In this document: piece by piece, positions 11,481-23,586 of the stretch
How positions within the stretch are numbered: position 1 is the stretch's first letter
Layout: each line of letters begins with the position of its first letter
DNA from: Leucogyrophana mollusca
Lineage: Eukaryota; Basidiomycota; Agaricomycetes; Boletales
DNA: 64,000 bases
Direction: 5' to 3'
NCBI GenBank assembly: GCA_021014945.1
Contig: MU266329.1
Coordinates: 1 to 64,000, forward strand
Translations under genes and position numbers: made by a program
The notes under the pieces: model-generated
What the model saw: only the letters and a program-made list of their open reading frames with translations
What the model was told of the DNA's origin: nothing
Database searches by the model: none

Positions 11481-14400
11481 TCAAAGCCTTCTCTCAATGT
11501 AGCTCTCAATGACACCAGCCGGCGTGAGTGGGTACTCTTTCAGCACGACTTCGCCGTCGGTAACGAACGTATTGGGCTGTAACATGATCTTCCGAGGCTA
11601 TTCCAGTCCCAGTGCGCGTCAGTCAAATCGGTTAACACCGCGAGTACGCAAAAGAACGTACCAGTTTCTTCTTGAGCACCAGATCCCTGATCTCCCCTTC
11701 CCAGCCCGGGAGAGGCGTGGTCAGTTTCGTATAGAACTCCCGCGCGCCTGGTCCATCTGCTGTGCTCTTGCGGACTTGGAGTTCCAAGAGAAGCTTTCCT
11801 GCAACAGCCTGCCCCTCTGCGAGGACTTTCTTGCGGTCGAGCTGGCTCGGAAACCACGTCAGTGTGCATATGCTCCGGCACCGACGGCAGGACTTACGCG
11901 GACGTAGAGATTCTCGAGGGTTCCGTCTGCGGCGCGCACCTCCTCAAGACGCACAAGGCCCTCTTTGATCAAATGCAGAGTAATGCCAAGGCTGACGGGC
12001 ACGATGATCAATCAGTCCCCCTTGCAACCTGCTGAAGAGGGAGGGAGAGATTTCTTACCGAGCCTGCATATGGGCCTGCCCGTGCTTGCCTGTAGCGGGG
12101 TCGTAGAACTCGAGCGCGCGTAGCCCGGCGCGTGCCATGAGCAAGAAGGTGATATAGACGACGTCCTCGGCTGTTTTCTGCTCGACGTACTATCCGAAAT
12201 TTAGGCTTAGCTAAGTCAATGGGATGAGCGGAAATTAGGGTAGCTTACGCCGAAAATTTTGAGGATGGCGGGATTATTTGCGACTGCAACGAGTGAAGGT
12301 GAGGATGGAAACGCGGTCAGAAGGAGAGGATGCTGATAGACCATGGCGACATACGGTACAGCGCAACGGTTTCAGCGCGACATTCTTCCATCGAAGATGA
12401 CACCTCGCCAAGAACAGAGCCTGGGGTCTGACCATCCTTGTACCAGGACGTTCTTGCCATCCCACTAAATGAGCGACGAACCGGGAAAATAGCAATTCCA
12501 AATGCCTTACATGGGCTTGCCAGTGAGAGGGTTAATGACCTGCGATACCGATCCAGTTGTCAGCACCAATATCACACACGTTGACCTGACACAGTAACAC
12601 CGACCTTCTCAGGGTCAAAGTTGCGTGATCCATCCGCATTCTCTTGGAATTGCTTGCCTGAGCCATGGCCGAGCAGTTCGTGGTTTGCGACTTGTAACTC
12701 AAACGCTCGTGAGTCCCATTCGTTGTATAGGTCAAGGTCGTCCGGGTGGATGAAGGTCACTTCTTCGTCTGTGGATGATGAGATCGTTGAAGTGCGGAAA
12801 TGAGGGGGAAGATGCCACGCTGAAGTAGCAAGGAACGTGGAACGTACTAGGTGCTTTTGCGGCGAGGATGTTCTGGCAACGAATGTAAGAATGTTCCAAG
12901 ATCGATCAAAGGGTGGGTTTACTCACAGCGAGGGAGACATTCTTGAAGCCGGTTGATTCTCGGATATCGTAGTAGTTCTTCGTGTGGTCGTGTCAGTACC
13001 TACAACGAAGAGGAGCAAAGCACATTACAGGTATCTGTACAGATGAACACGCGTCAGGTCAGCGCTCAATAACGGCCTGGAACCAAGATATGTTACACAT
13101 ACGTTGATCCCAGCGGGTATTCCTGTTTCCAGAACATCAACCATTTAGAAAATTCCGAGTTCGCCAGGGCTCACCTCCAGTAGCAAAGTTAACGATCTCT
13201 AACGCAGTAAAATCCGGTTTTCTAAACACGTCAACTTCAAAGTCTGGGCCCCACGGCAAGACCTTGATAAACTCAGGGGCACCGTCGACCATTGTATCGT
13301 ATTTTGCGCTAAGCTCCTTGTTCACGATGGCAGTGAAACCTGTGTCCGCGGTAAGCACCGCAAATTGGAAAAAGGCACGCGCGAAAGTGAAAACGTGACT
13401 CACCTTCCCACTCAGCACGTCCACCATATGGGTCAACATATGTCTCAATGAAGCCAAGGTAAGTCTCGACGACAGGGCCGATGTCTTTTACCCAGTGTGT
13501 TGAAGCTTCTTTATGGGCCTGGATGGAACCAGTCTCGAACCTTGCAAGTGTGCAAATCAGCACTGTGATAGGGATGATTCTAGAGTGCAGCTTACGACTT
13601 GATGTACCCCTCTACCATGGCTGTCTGGGTATCGTTCGCTGTGTACTTTTTAGCCTGGGAATGATGGACATGTCATCAAGTAAGAGATAAAAGTCAGGAA
13701 GTTAATACCTCTTGCAGTGCAGCAACAACCTTCGCCAACGCCTCGGAGTAATCGCCGTACTCTACCGTCAGCTTCGCGGTGCCTCCTTGTGCGCTGATCT
13801 CATGTGTCTCCGGTGCTTGTTTATTCACGGAAGCAACCAGGAGCGTAAAGTCCCCTGGACCGTTTTTGCGGACACTACGACCTCGTGAGCGTGGTGATAG
13901 GCTAAGAGTTCAGATAGACGCACCGGGTATTCAGCACGTCAACCCCGACCTTCTCAGCGGCGGCCTGGACAGCAGCGACCTCTTCGTCCGTAATAACTTC
14001 GCCGAGATAGTAGTTGGAAACGTGACCCTCGCTCCGTTTACCGATGAAGAGCGAGTTCTCTGGGGAAACGGCATAGATGTGCTCCTTGAGCTGTCGATGG
14101 AGCGTTAAGGTATCCATATCAGCACAGATGATAAGTTCGGGGGCACCTCGTTCCACAAAGGAACCGCGTTAGCGGCATTGACAGACTTTTCGACGACCTT
14201 TGCGAATTTATCCTCGGGTACACGAGGGACGATCTTGGTAAACCCAAAACTTTTGAAGTTAACTAAGTTGTGGAAGACCTAGAGGGGTGAAGGACGGGTG
14301 ATCAGTGCTGGCGGACAGTACGTGTGCGGATGGGAGACCAGCCTGAGAACTGTATTGCAGCACATCCTCGAACTCTCCCGAAGAAAGACCGGATTGCTTC

Positions 14401-14815
14401 TGTAAGCTGTCGAGGTCTGCGAGCTTTCCATTGTCGCTGAACGTGAGAATCAAGAGATCGTAGAGGCGCTGGGCCTGCAGTGTCCATTGGTCCTGAATGA
14501 TACGAGAGCCTGCCCATGAAGCTTGGCCAACGTAATGGGCGTATTTTTGCTCTTTCAAGCTATAAGTACATATTAGACGGATGCCACATATGACTGTGCA
14601 GTATAATCGAAAGCCTACGTGAGCTGCCTGAATGCGTTTGCTACCTCGACACGGCAGATCGGGGGTGCCTTGTCAGCGAGGAAACGCTCAGCAGCAAGGT
14701 TTGCCATCGTTCTTGGCGTTGTAGAGAATGGGTTTGGTGTTGTGGGGAAAATAGATGAAAGTCGTGGATAAGATCGCGATTTGAGGACGCGATTAACGAA
14801 ACCGGTTCGGAGCAT
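11481..14815 (-). CDS. Dipeptidyl peptidase III (zinc metallopeptidase M49)
   Basis: Removes dipeptides from the N-terminus of small peptides in the cytosol. The M49 zinc motif appears as [11 protein letters not shown] (near 12660), with the second motif [11 protein letters not shown] about 300 bp downstream. Other family landmarks: [95 protein letters not shown], and the C-terminus [11 protein letters not shown] with stop at 11481-11483. Many short introns. Start: ATG at 14815 gives a presequence-like leader ([11 protein letters not shown]), while the in-frame ATG at 14707 ([10 protein letters not shown]) gives the usual cytosolic form, so dual targeting is possible. The intron before VFHNLVNF (near 14280-14345) has no ideal donor: either CAG/GCTGGT (GC-AG, 64 nt) or GTACTG (43 nt, adding about 7 residues). 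Confidence 0.9.
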
Positions 14816-15291
14816 GTGCAGACCGCCATATGGCCTGCAAGTGGATGAAAGCATGTAGAGGTACAAAAAATAAAGCCACACGTGATCCGACGCGTCTCTA
14901 TACATTGCTCGCGTTAATTACGCGACATTAATCGTCCAAACAGACCACCAGCTCGTGTAATCGTGATTCGTCATGGCCAATCCACAGCACCACGGATAAT
15001 TTCGGCGGGTCCTCGCGACGGCTTGACAGTAAGAGCCGTGCGACCACGCACCGCAGCTGACACCGGACAGCTGAGACTTGAGCGCACATTAGTCATTAGG
15101 ATTAGTCATCATCGCCACTCCTACCTCCTTTAGCTCTGCCAGTGGACAACGTGCACCACGGCCAAATGGCTCCTCTGACTCTGTCCGTTCGAGTCGCGGT
15201 ATTCTACACCCCTTCCTTCAGTTGTAGCGACCCTTCCTAGTCTTCCGGACGGTATAAATAGTAGAACCTTCGACTGATATCCACCATCATA
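14816..15291. promoter_or_regulatory. Divergent intergenic region, DPP III / monooxygenase A
   Basis: About 475 bp separates the two divergent starts (475 bp from the 14815 ATG). A TATA box, TATAAATA, lies at 15253-15260, 39 bp before the monooxygenase A start. No other known site was recognised. Confidence 0.55.
15253..15260 (+). promoter_or_regulatory. TATA box of monooxygenase A
   Basis: TATAAATA, a full consensus match 39 bp upstream of the ATG at 15292. The short distance implies a very short leader. Confidence 0.6.
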
Positions 15292-16772
15292 ATGTCACTA
15301 CCAGAAACTACTACTGTTCTTATCGTCGGTGCTGGACCAACAGGTCTCGCTGCCGCCCTATCTCTGACCCACCACGGCTGTCGCGACTTTGTCATCGTAG
15401 ATGCCGTTCTCCAAGGCGAGAACACGTCTCGTGCTATCGTAGTCCATGCAGCCACTCTCGAGGTGCGTCGGCCTATCCTAAAATAATATCCGCAACTCAT
15501 TCCAGTCTATGGTAGGCTTTAGACAGCATTGGATGCGGACCTGAACTCGTCGAGCGTGGTGTCAAAGCTCAAGCCGTCTCTATCCGCACTCAGACTTCAG
15601 AGCTTGTCCGCGCGCACTTCTCTCCCCTAATCAATCGCACTCCACACCCGTATGGTCTATTCATCCCTCAGAACATAACAGAGCAAGTACTCGGTCAGAA
15701 GCTTCAGAGCTTAGGCGTACAAGTTCATCGCCCAAAGAGACTTGTTGGTATGAAGCGCAATGAACGCGACAGCCTCGTCACCGATGTTTTATTCGACGAT
15801 GGTTCCGTGGTTCAGGCAAAATACGTCATTGGTGCAGATGGAGCGCGTTCGACCGTGAGTATTTCTATTATTCGCCAGATAAACTTATTTCTCATCAGGC
15901 CGACATGCTAGGTGCGCACACTGGCTGGCATAGGTTTCTTTGATCCAGATGGCGAGGTCGAAGCGAAGCACAATCTCGCTCAGATGGTTCTCGCAGATGT
16001 CATTTTCAAAAGTGCAGATATCCCCCGTGCGACACTAGCAGCCGTCATGTCACCCGAAAGCTTCTTCATCTGCGCTCCTTTCCCAACCAGTTTCAACAAG
16101 GACCTTGCCCGCAGTGGCCAAGAAATCACAGAAACCATATTTCGCATTGGCTGCGGCGTACCTCTCTCAGAGGGCCCACCACCCAGCTCACCACCTAGAG
16201 AGTACTTGCAGGATCTTGTCGACCGATTTGGTCCAGATTATATGTCATCTAACCCTTCCGTCAACCCATCACCCTTTGTGATAGACCAAGTGGTATGGTC
16301 GACGCGGTTCCGCACGCATTCTGCCATTGCCGACAGGACTTTCACGCGCCTTGGGTCGAGTGAAGATTCTCCCCATTCCGTGGACGGAGGTGTCATCCTC
16401 CTCGTAGGAGACGCCGCACACATTCATTCACCCGCTGGTGGACAAGGGATGAACCTTGGGATTCGCGATGCAGTGTTTCTCGGGGAAGTTGTCGCCAAGC
16501 ACATCAAGATCTCCGCATCACAGCCACCCTCCGTCGACACCGACGCGCCGCTGCGAGACTTTGCCGCCGCCAGACATGCACGGGCCCTTGAAGTCATTGG
16601 GTTTACAAAATCGCTCCTGAAGGTTGCTGGAGCGAAGTATGACACGAGGATGTTTTGGTGGTTACCTATCAGCTTTGGGACGATACGTGACTGGGCACTG
16701 TGGACCGTGGGGAAGGTGACGTTTGTACAGGGGAAACTGGCGTGGAATTTGAGCGGGCTGGGCAGGAGATAG
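15292..16772 (+). CDS. FAD-dependent monooxygenase, copy A
   Basis: Class A flavoprotein hydroxylase (PF01494-type FAD-binding fold), 456 residues from three exons: 15292-15462, 15516-15854, 15912-16772. Dinucleotide-binding GAGPTG lies at about residues 13-18, the DG motif GADGARS at the end of exon 2, and the ribityl-binding GDAAHIHSPAGGQGMN in exon 3. It resembles the catalytic part of phenol 2-monooxygenase/MhpA-type enzymes but lacks their C-terminal thioredoxin-like domain, so it is short. No secretion signal. Closest relative visible is copy B, 2 kb downstream (49 of 57 N-terminal residues identical). Expected role is NAD(P)H-dependent hydroxylation of an aromatic or related ring; the substrate is unknown. 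Confidence 0.88.
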
Positions 16773-17302
16773 GACTAGGGAGGTTCGTTCATTGTGTCAC
16801 TTGGATGTGGGATTCTTACAAGTACATCTCCTCTCCGTTACGCTACAGAGTATCATGTCCTTCATTATACCATTCACAATTAATTCGGATCGCAGAGTCA
16901 CTGGCTCATTCACAGTGGTACATATTGGCAGGTGGAGACCCTGTTGAAGATTCGATATGACTATTACTCAGGTGAACATCGCGTTTGCTGAGCCACAAGA
17001 TACCACGTGCCTCGTATTGCTTTTCGGAAAGCAGGTTGCGGTGGTCATCTCGTTCTATATTTCCCGCCGCCGGTGTCCAGACATGTATAGCCCGGGCATC
17101 GTCTGTGTCTCCCGAGTCAGGTATGCAACCTTTGAGGCTGAGCTGTTTCGTGATCGAGGCTTTCCTTCAAGTTGACGGCGAACTGTCGTCATACCTCGAA
17201 TCTCCACATTGCCTCCGTATTCCCGCACAATGGACTCGGCCTTGCTAAGGGGCTTAAATAGTGCGGGCTCGTCAGTTGACCGCTACTCTTCATACCTCCT
17301 AA
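16773..17302. other. Spacer between monooxygenases A and B
   Basis: 530 bp, no supportable gene. It holds the terminator of copy A and the promoter of copy B; a TATA-like CTTAAATA lies at 17253-17260. Confidence 0.5.
17253..17260 (+). promoter_or_regulatory. TATA-like element of monooxygenase B
   Basis: CTTAAATA, 50 bp upstream of the ATG at 17303, in the same relative place as the TATAAATA of copy A. Confidence 0.4.
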
Positions 17303-18778
17303 ATGTCCCTACCAGATAGCACTACGGTCCTTATTGTTGGCGCTGGGCCAACGGGTCTCGCTGCAGCCCTCTCCCTGACCCGCCACGGTTGCCATGATTT
17401 TGTTATAGTCGACGCTGTCTCCCAGGGCGAGAATTCCTCTCGAGCCATCATGATTCATGCTGCGACACTCGAGGTGTGTTCTGGCCCTTTAGCGGTGAAT
17501 ACTTCTTTTAAACTTGACCTAGGCATTGGACACCATAGGGTGCGGAGAAGCAATCGCTCAGCGAGGAGTCAAATCCCAAGACATCTCAATCCGTAATCGC
17601 ACCTCGGAAATCCTGCACGCCAGCTTCTCCTCTTTGAATAATCACACCTCGTATCCGTGTGCTGTCTTTCTCCCTCAGAACATCACCGAGAGCTTGCTCG
17701 GAGAGAGACTACGGCAGTTAGGGGTGAACGTCCACAGGCCTAAAAGAGTCGCTGGCATGAGGCGCAATGAAGAAGACCACCTCGTTACTGATGTCTCCTT
17801 TGACGACGGCACAGTAATCAAGGCCAAGTACGTCATTGGTGCGGATGGTGCGCGTTCGGTGGTCAGTGTACATGTTGTCTAGCAGTTTGTGGGTCGTCTT
17901 GACACATCCCCCCTAAGGTGCGCACTTTGGCCGGTATTCGCTTTAGGGACCCAGATGGTGACAACGCTGTCGATCACAACCTCGCGCAAATGATCCTCGC
18001 AGACGTCACTTTTGATGGTCAAGACACCGCTGAAGTTGGTTTTATAGGAGTGATGTCCCCAGAGAGCTTTTTCTTCTGCATTCCCCTCCCCTCCTCTTTC
18101 AACAAGAATCTAGAGCGGAAGGGGCAGACAATATCAAAACCTATCCACCGCATCGGATGTGGCGTTCCCATATCCGAAGGTGCACCCCCAAGCTCGCCAC
18201 CGAAGGAGTTCTTGCAGTCTCTCGTCGACAGATTTGGGCCGACTTATTTGTCTGCCACTTCGCGCGATCCTATGACACCTAAAGTTGACCAAGTAGTGTG
18301 GTCAACACGGTTCCGCACACATTCCGCGATTGCTGATAAGACCTTCATTCGCCTTGGGTCAAATGAGGATTCAACCGAAGGCGCGAAGGAGGGAGGCGTA
18401 ATTCTTCTCATAGGGGATGCCGCCCATATCCATTCACCTGCCGGAGGGCAGGGCATGAACCTTGGCCTCCGTGATGCAATCTTCTTGGGGGAGGTCGTCG
18501 CCAAGCACATCGAGGCCTCTGCATCAGAGCCACCTTCTGTCAACTCCGACAAGCTCCTGCAAGATTTTGCTGCAGTTCGGCACGCGCGAGCACTCGAGGT
18601 TATCGCCTTAACGAAGAAAATCTTGGGTGTTGCGGGGCTCAAGTATGAGACAAAGTTGTTCTGGTGGCTACCTGTTAGCCTTGGGACGGTCCGGGATTGG
18701 GTACTTTGGGCTTTGGGAAAGTCGTCGCGTTTTCAGGGGAAGTTGGTGTGGCAATTAAGCGGGCTGGGTGCGAGGTAA
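17303..18778 (+). CDS. FAD-dependent monooxygenase, copy B
   Basis: 456 residues from three exons: 17303-17473, 17523-17861, 17918-18778. Exons 1-3 have exactly the same lengths (171, 339, 861 nt) as in copy A, so the two are a tandem duplication. Motifs: GAGPTG, GADGARSV and GDAAHIHSPAGGQGMNLG. The active-site half (WSTRFRTHSAIADKTFIRLG) is nearly the same as in A. Divergence is concentrated in exon 3 between the DG and GD motifs, the substrate side of the fold, which suggests different substrates (inference). No frameshift or missing cofactor motif; the copy looks functional. Confidence 0.88.
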
Positions 18779-19273
18779 AGTGAGGCTGTTGGTTCTGGTC
18801 CCTTGGACTTGAGGATATACTGTAGGTTTCCACGAGAGGCACCCTGTTATGTTTGTGTCACAACCTGTCTCCATCAGGTATGTATATACTCCCCCGATTT
18901 GCTGATAAGGTCGCACTACAATTTTCGAGTACTCGAGTATTTGGGCTCTATCGCGGGCAGCCTTGGAATCCTCGCCCATGGGGCGACGTACGACCATGAG
19001 GGCCCCAATGCCGAGATCGGCAGGCTTACATATATTGCAAAAAGGCGAACAGGACATAGGCGAGGAACACAAGGTGATCGGTTGGGTTGCATGAGTACAA
19101 TGTACGTCGCGCATTTACAAGGGTTTGATACCAGCCTGTGGAGCAGGAAGTCGATGTGCATTCCCTACGGAGGCGGAGTCTCCAATGCCCAATCTTCTGA
19201 TTATAAAGACGCTAGTGCCCGGATCTGGGTGAGTTCAATTGTTGACCAAGATACGATTTTCGAGTTCTATCCG
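18779..19273. other. Convergent spacer with an unassigned open frame
   Basis: Lies between the 3' ends of monooxygenase B and the APH-like gene. Open frames exist on both strands (a + frame of 158 codons at 18803-19279), but none resembles a known family and composition is not clearly coding. Probably 3' untranslated DNA. Confidence 0.45.
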
Positions 19274-21144
19274 TCATAGTTCCAAACCATGTTGTGTCTG
19301 GCCGCCCGCGGGAGTATCAGCTTGGGTTCTGGCCTGCAGATAAAAAAAAAAGTCAGAAGTGTTGGTTTGGGTCCGGGTACCACTTACCGACTGTAAAACC
19401 AACGGCGGGATGACATCGCCGTCTCGCAGTGTATCTCTGTATGGCCACAGAAAAGATCTTACCATCTTTGCCTCGTCATCATTCCCTCCCTCGATATACT
19501 CCTTTTTCTTGCGTTCTACGGCTGACTTGACTTTCTCAAACTGGTCACGATCACCCTTTACAAGGCCAAACTCGCCCAAGCCGAACTCTCGGTCCATATC
19601 CTCCAATAATTCATGATGTCGCAACCACATCTGATAACGAGCCCGGAGCTCATCCAGATACTCGGAAGAGTACTCGACAGGACAGGTGCCCTCACTGATT
19701 ATATCCTCCCAATGATCGTATATATCCCACAACGCCATTCTGGGTGATGTGTGTGTATATATATATATATTTATGTATCAGCTAGCGATTAAAATCAATT
19801 ACGGAAATCAACGTACCGAAAGGGTATCAGACCATATTTCCATGTCACCTGAGCTAGGTCCTCGAGATAAACCCGCTGCTGATGAGCCCCCATATTGAGT
19901 ATCGGAGGCGGATATACAGCTGCTTCAAACAGTTTGTGGTGCAAGCGGCGCTGGCGGTTGGCCTCCGCTTCCGCCTTTTCCCTCTCTCCAAGGTCCTCAA
20001 AGTTCTCGGGAAGCGTCGGTAATCGACGGCCGGGTGGCACACCATCCATGCGATATAGGGGCGGAACCTGGAGCTGCAAGAATGCCGGTCCGATCCACGT
20101 CCCCTGCCAGTCAATAATTGACGAAACCGCAAGTGGGAGCGCGGGAGAATTTTTGGAAAGCTCTTCGGAGTGCTTGACGAAGATATTTGATGCGTGTAGA
20201 TCGGGGTGCCACATAACGGGTCTTACTTGCTCATGGAGAGGCGGAGTGATGATGGGGACGAGTGTGGTATAGAGGGATAAAACTGCAACGTGGTCGTCGC
20301 GACTGCCTTGCCCAGGGAGGATGCGATTCGGATCATCGAGAAAATGTGATGTACCGAAGGAACTTATCCATTCCTGCTCTCTGCGCGCGACAGCTGTCAT
20401 GTAGTCTTCTGCGGTGCACCCTGCACAAGTTGTCAGAAGCAAGTATGGCAACCGTAGCTATCGAGTACCCACAAGGTCCTCTATCTATATTCATGCTTCC
20501 ACGCTCAGCCTCCCAAAAGTCCCTGCGCGCGATCGGCCCTATGCAAAATACGGAGTTTAACTCGTCGTCGGGAGAGATCCCTTCGAGCAAGGTCGGGGCG
20601 CGCAGTGAAGCGGGGACGTCGTCCTTGTAGTACAAGCTGCCGTAATGAGTAAATTTGAGCTCTAGTAGCCGTCGCTCGCACTCGCCGAGAGTCTTCGCGA
20701 AAACGCCTCGCTCAATTGTGGGTAAATCGCCCCAAACATTAGAGAGGAGGCACCCGGAGGCTTTTTCCATCAAAATGAATTCGGCGCCAACATCCGTGCC
20801 CTCAGCACGAGAACTCCATGCGAGAACAGGTGGGATTTGGAATTCCAGTCGGCGGCGCAGGAAGTCGATCGTGGCGACCTCGCTTGCGGTTGCGAAGTGG
20901 GAAGGCCCTGCAAGCGGTGTGGGAAAGCGCGCAATAGCTTCGCGACCACTGTCGAAACGAAGGAGGAATACCCTGTTCACTGATTCGTTGATCTTGACCA
21001 TCTCTGTGACGGCATTCGCGCCGACAGCCTCAGCTGCTAGCTGGCAGAACGCCGGGACATTGAAAGTAACGGATCGGGCGTCTCGGTGTTCTTTGTCGTT
21101 GCACAACCAGTAACCAGAAGTATACCGAAAGAAGGTGTTAAGAT
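19274..21144 (-). CDS. APH-fold kinase-like protein, AIM9-like (5' end unresolved)
   Basis: Aminoglycoside phosphotransferase/choline-kinase fold protein of the fungal AIM9 family (yeast Aim9 is mitochondrial). The 5'-most supported exon begins at 21144 with NTFFRYTSGYWLCND, typical of this family, followed by RSVTFNVPAF. The kinase-like core has the catalytic loop HPDLHASNIFV and metal-binding IIDWQGTW. The last exon (after an intron containing a TA dinucleotide run near 19755) encodes a charged helical C-terminus. Introns join PC-GCTAEDYMTA and PFR-MALWDIYDHW in frame. The initiating Met should lie in a further exon within about 21150-21330, where a basic Ser/Arg-rich stretch could be the presequence; I could not fix its junctions. 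The biochemical substrate of the family is unknown. Confidence 0.8.
19755..19770. repeat. TA microsatellite in intron
   Basis: A run of about eight TA units lies inside the last intron of the APH-like gene. Likely length-polymorphic, with no coding effect. Confidence 0.7.
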
Positions 21145-21714
21145 CTATAAAGTCAGTGGCAATAGAATATAAGTTCAGAAATCGACAGAGGGAGCGCTTC
21201 GTTCCTGCCTGGCGTGAACTTGCAACTTTGCGCCTTGTTGCGGGCCTTCTGGCGAACCAAGGACACTAGTCGTGTTAAAGCTACATGCCAAGTTAGCAAC
21301 ACTCACGAGCAAGGCCTGACATGCTAACGATTCATTCGGATTCAAGTTCACCACAAGGTCGAGGAAAAACCCTAGCCAGTGCAAGAAAATAGCCGAACCG
21401 CGGTGCACCGGATGCGCTTGTTAAGATCTCTGGGGTATTGAGTGTCGAGGTCAAATGACGAAGATGCTGTTCACGGAATAAGCAACGCAGTTTTCAAGTG
21501 CAAAATCGAAAGTGGCTGTACGTGGGGTCCTTGTGCCAGCGTGGTATCGACGCAGTGTGTCATTATCGACAGTCACTGTCTGTCAGACTGCGGGACGAGC
21601 TATTGGCTCCGTGGGGGCAGCTGCAGGTGCCAGGCTGTGTCAGGTGGGTCAAACATCAGCTTCAGACATCCTCTTTCGCCTAGTCTGACGTTCCCCACAT
21701 GTGCCAGTACCGCC
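21145..21714. promoter_or_regulatory. Divergent region, APH-like gene / monooxygenase C
   Basis: Contains the unresolved first exon(s) of the APH-like gene on the minus strand (about 21150-21330) and the promoter of monooxygenase C. The frame of copy C is open upstream to 21442, but homology with A and B starts only at 21715. No TATA box like those of A and B was found; a CT-rich tract precedes the start. Confidence 0.45.
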
Positions 21715-23209
21715 ATGTCCCTGCCTGAAAGTACCACCGTCCTCGTCGTTGGGGCTGGTCCATCCGGCCTTACCGCTGCGCTTTCGCTCATCCACTATGG
21801 CTGTCATGACATCGTCATCGTTGACGCTGTTGCCGAAGGAGTCAACGCCTCGCGAGCGATCGTGGTCCATGCCGCCACTCTAGAGGTATTTAAGCCGTCC
21901 TGTGAAACTGATCCGCGTCCTCATGGCAGTTCCAACTTATAGGCACTGGATGATATCAATGCGTCTGCAGAGATGATCTCACGCGGAGTCAAAGCCAAAG
22001 ACGCTATCATCAGTACTCGTTCATCAGAGCTAGTCCGTGCTCGGTTTACACTTCTCGCCAAGCAAACGGCACATCCGTACATCCTCTTCATCCCGCAGAA
22101 CGTGACCGAGGCCGTGTTAGGGGACAAGCTCAAAGGTCTTGGAATCACCGTCCACCGACCATGCAAAGTGATAGGTATGAAGCAAAACGAAGCAGATTGT
22201 TGCATGACGGACGTGCGCTTTGACGATGGGCAGGTTATCTGTGCAAAATATGTGATTGGCGCTGATGGCGCACGGTCAGCGGTGAGTCCACCCGTAGAAG
22301 AAGTGTGGCTCTCTCAGGCAGCTCTGCCCCATCCAGGTCCGCACTCTAGCAGGGATCGGCTTCGCCGATCCTGAAGGTGCCGAGGGAAATGCCAAAAACA
22401 GCCTTGCACAAATGGTCCTCGCCGACGTCACATTTAACGCTGAGCCCAAAACAGAAGTCTTCTTCAATGGTGTCGTCTCCCCCGCCAGCTTTTTCGTCCT
22501 CATTCCCTTCTCTCAGATCTTCAACGCGGAGCTCGCCAAAGGTGGAGAGCCCATTTCGAAGCCAGTGTATCGCATCGGATGTGGTGTCCCCCTCGCAGAC
22601 GGCGAACCTCCGCATGCGCCCCCAAAAGAATACGTCCAGGGGCTGATTGATAAATATGGTCCGACCGTTTTGTCGTCGGGTGAATCTGAGAACAAGGACC
22701 CAGTTACCATAGACCAGATCGTCTGGTCAACACGGTTTAGGACGCATTCCGCCATTGCTGATCGGACGTTTACCCGCCTCGGGGCGGGGGGAGCTACTGT
22801 GCACGATCGCAACAAACAGCACCCGAACCAGGGAGGCATTATCCTCCTAGTCGGGGACGCAGCTCACATCCACTCGCCAGCGGGTGGCCAGGGGATGAAT
22901 CTTGGGCTTCGGGACGCGGCTTTCTTGGGAAAGGCTCTGTCCGAGCACCTCAAGGCGTCCGAGTCTGACGCCGCAGATCCAGATGATATCCTCCGTAAGT
23001 TCGCGGAGGAGCGCCACGCGCGCGCACTCGAGGTTATCGGGTTCACGAAGAAGTTGCTGACACTGGCTGGACTGCCGTATCACGCGCATTCGTGGTGGAT
23101 GCCATTTAGCTTGGGGTCTATCCGTGACTTGTTCCTCGGGACGCTGGGCAAGCTAGGCTTTGTCCAGTCGAGGATAGCTTGGCGGCTCAGCGGATTGGGC
23201 GGAAGGTAA
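21715..23209 (+). CDS. FAD-dependent monooxygenase, copy C
   Basis: 460 residues from three exons: 21715-21885, 21943-22281, 22337-23209. Exons 1 and 2 have the same lengths (171 and 339 nt) and the same intron phases as copies A and B; exon 3 is 12 nt longer. GAGPSG replaces GAGPTG; GADGARSA and GDAAHIHSPAGGQGMNLG are intact. Exon 2 starts ALDDINASAEMI where A and B have ALDSIGCG/ALDTIGCG, and exon 3 has insertions near HDRNKQHPNQ. It is the most diverged of the three, so the duplication producing it is probably the oldest. It is separated from B by the oppositely oriented APH-like gene. Confidence 0.88.
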
Positions 23210-23586
23210 ATTAATGCAGAAGGCGTTTTGTTTGCCTGGAGGAGTGGTGGTGTTCCATTTAAGTGCAATAATGTACAATTATCAAGACCACCTACTACTT
23301 GCCACCTACTACTTATCGGAGCACACCATGAAATAGTATGTGTCGAGAAGCTCTGGAGAAAATCGGGGGCACCACGGAGTCTTAAATACAGTGTGAACCA
23401 GTTTGCGAACGAACATGCTCACGCGGTGAAAATAGCTCCCACCCTAGAAGCCCTATCAACAAGATAACACTGAATCATATGGTCATCGTCTTCGCAGCTC
23501 GGGGCTGCATGTTGCGCCTGAGTCGTATCAGATAGTACCCCATCCAATTGCAGTGAGGCTGGCAGAACGATCCCAAGGCCCTCGGG
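23210..23586. other. Convergent spacer, nothing recognised
   Basis: AT-rich 3' flanks of monooxygenase C and the Mgr3-like gene. The words CCACCTACTACTT and GCCACCTACTACTT are repeated side by side near 23290-23310. Confidence 0.5.

Noticed and set aside
18803..19279. 158-codon open frame after monooxygenase B
   Set aside because: No motif, both strands open, lies in a convergent 3' region.
21442..21714. Long N-terminal extension of monooxygenase C
   Set aside because: The frame is open, but copies A and B start at the residue matching 21715, and the extension has no homology.
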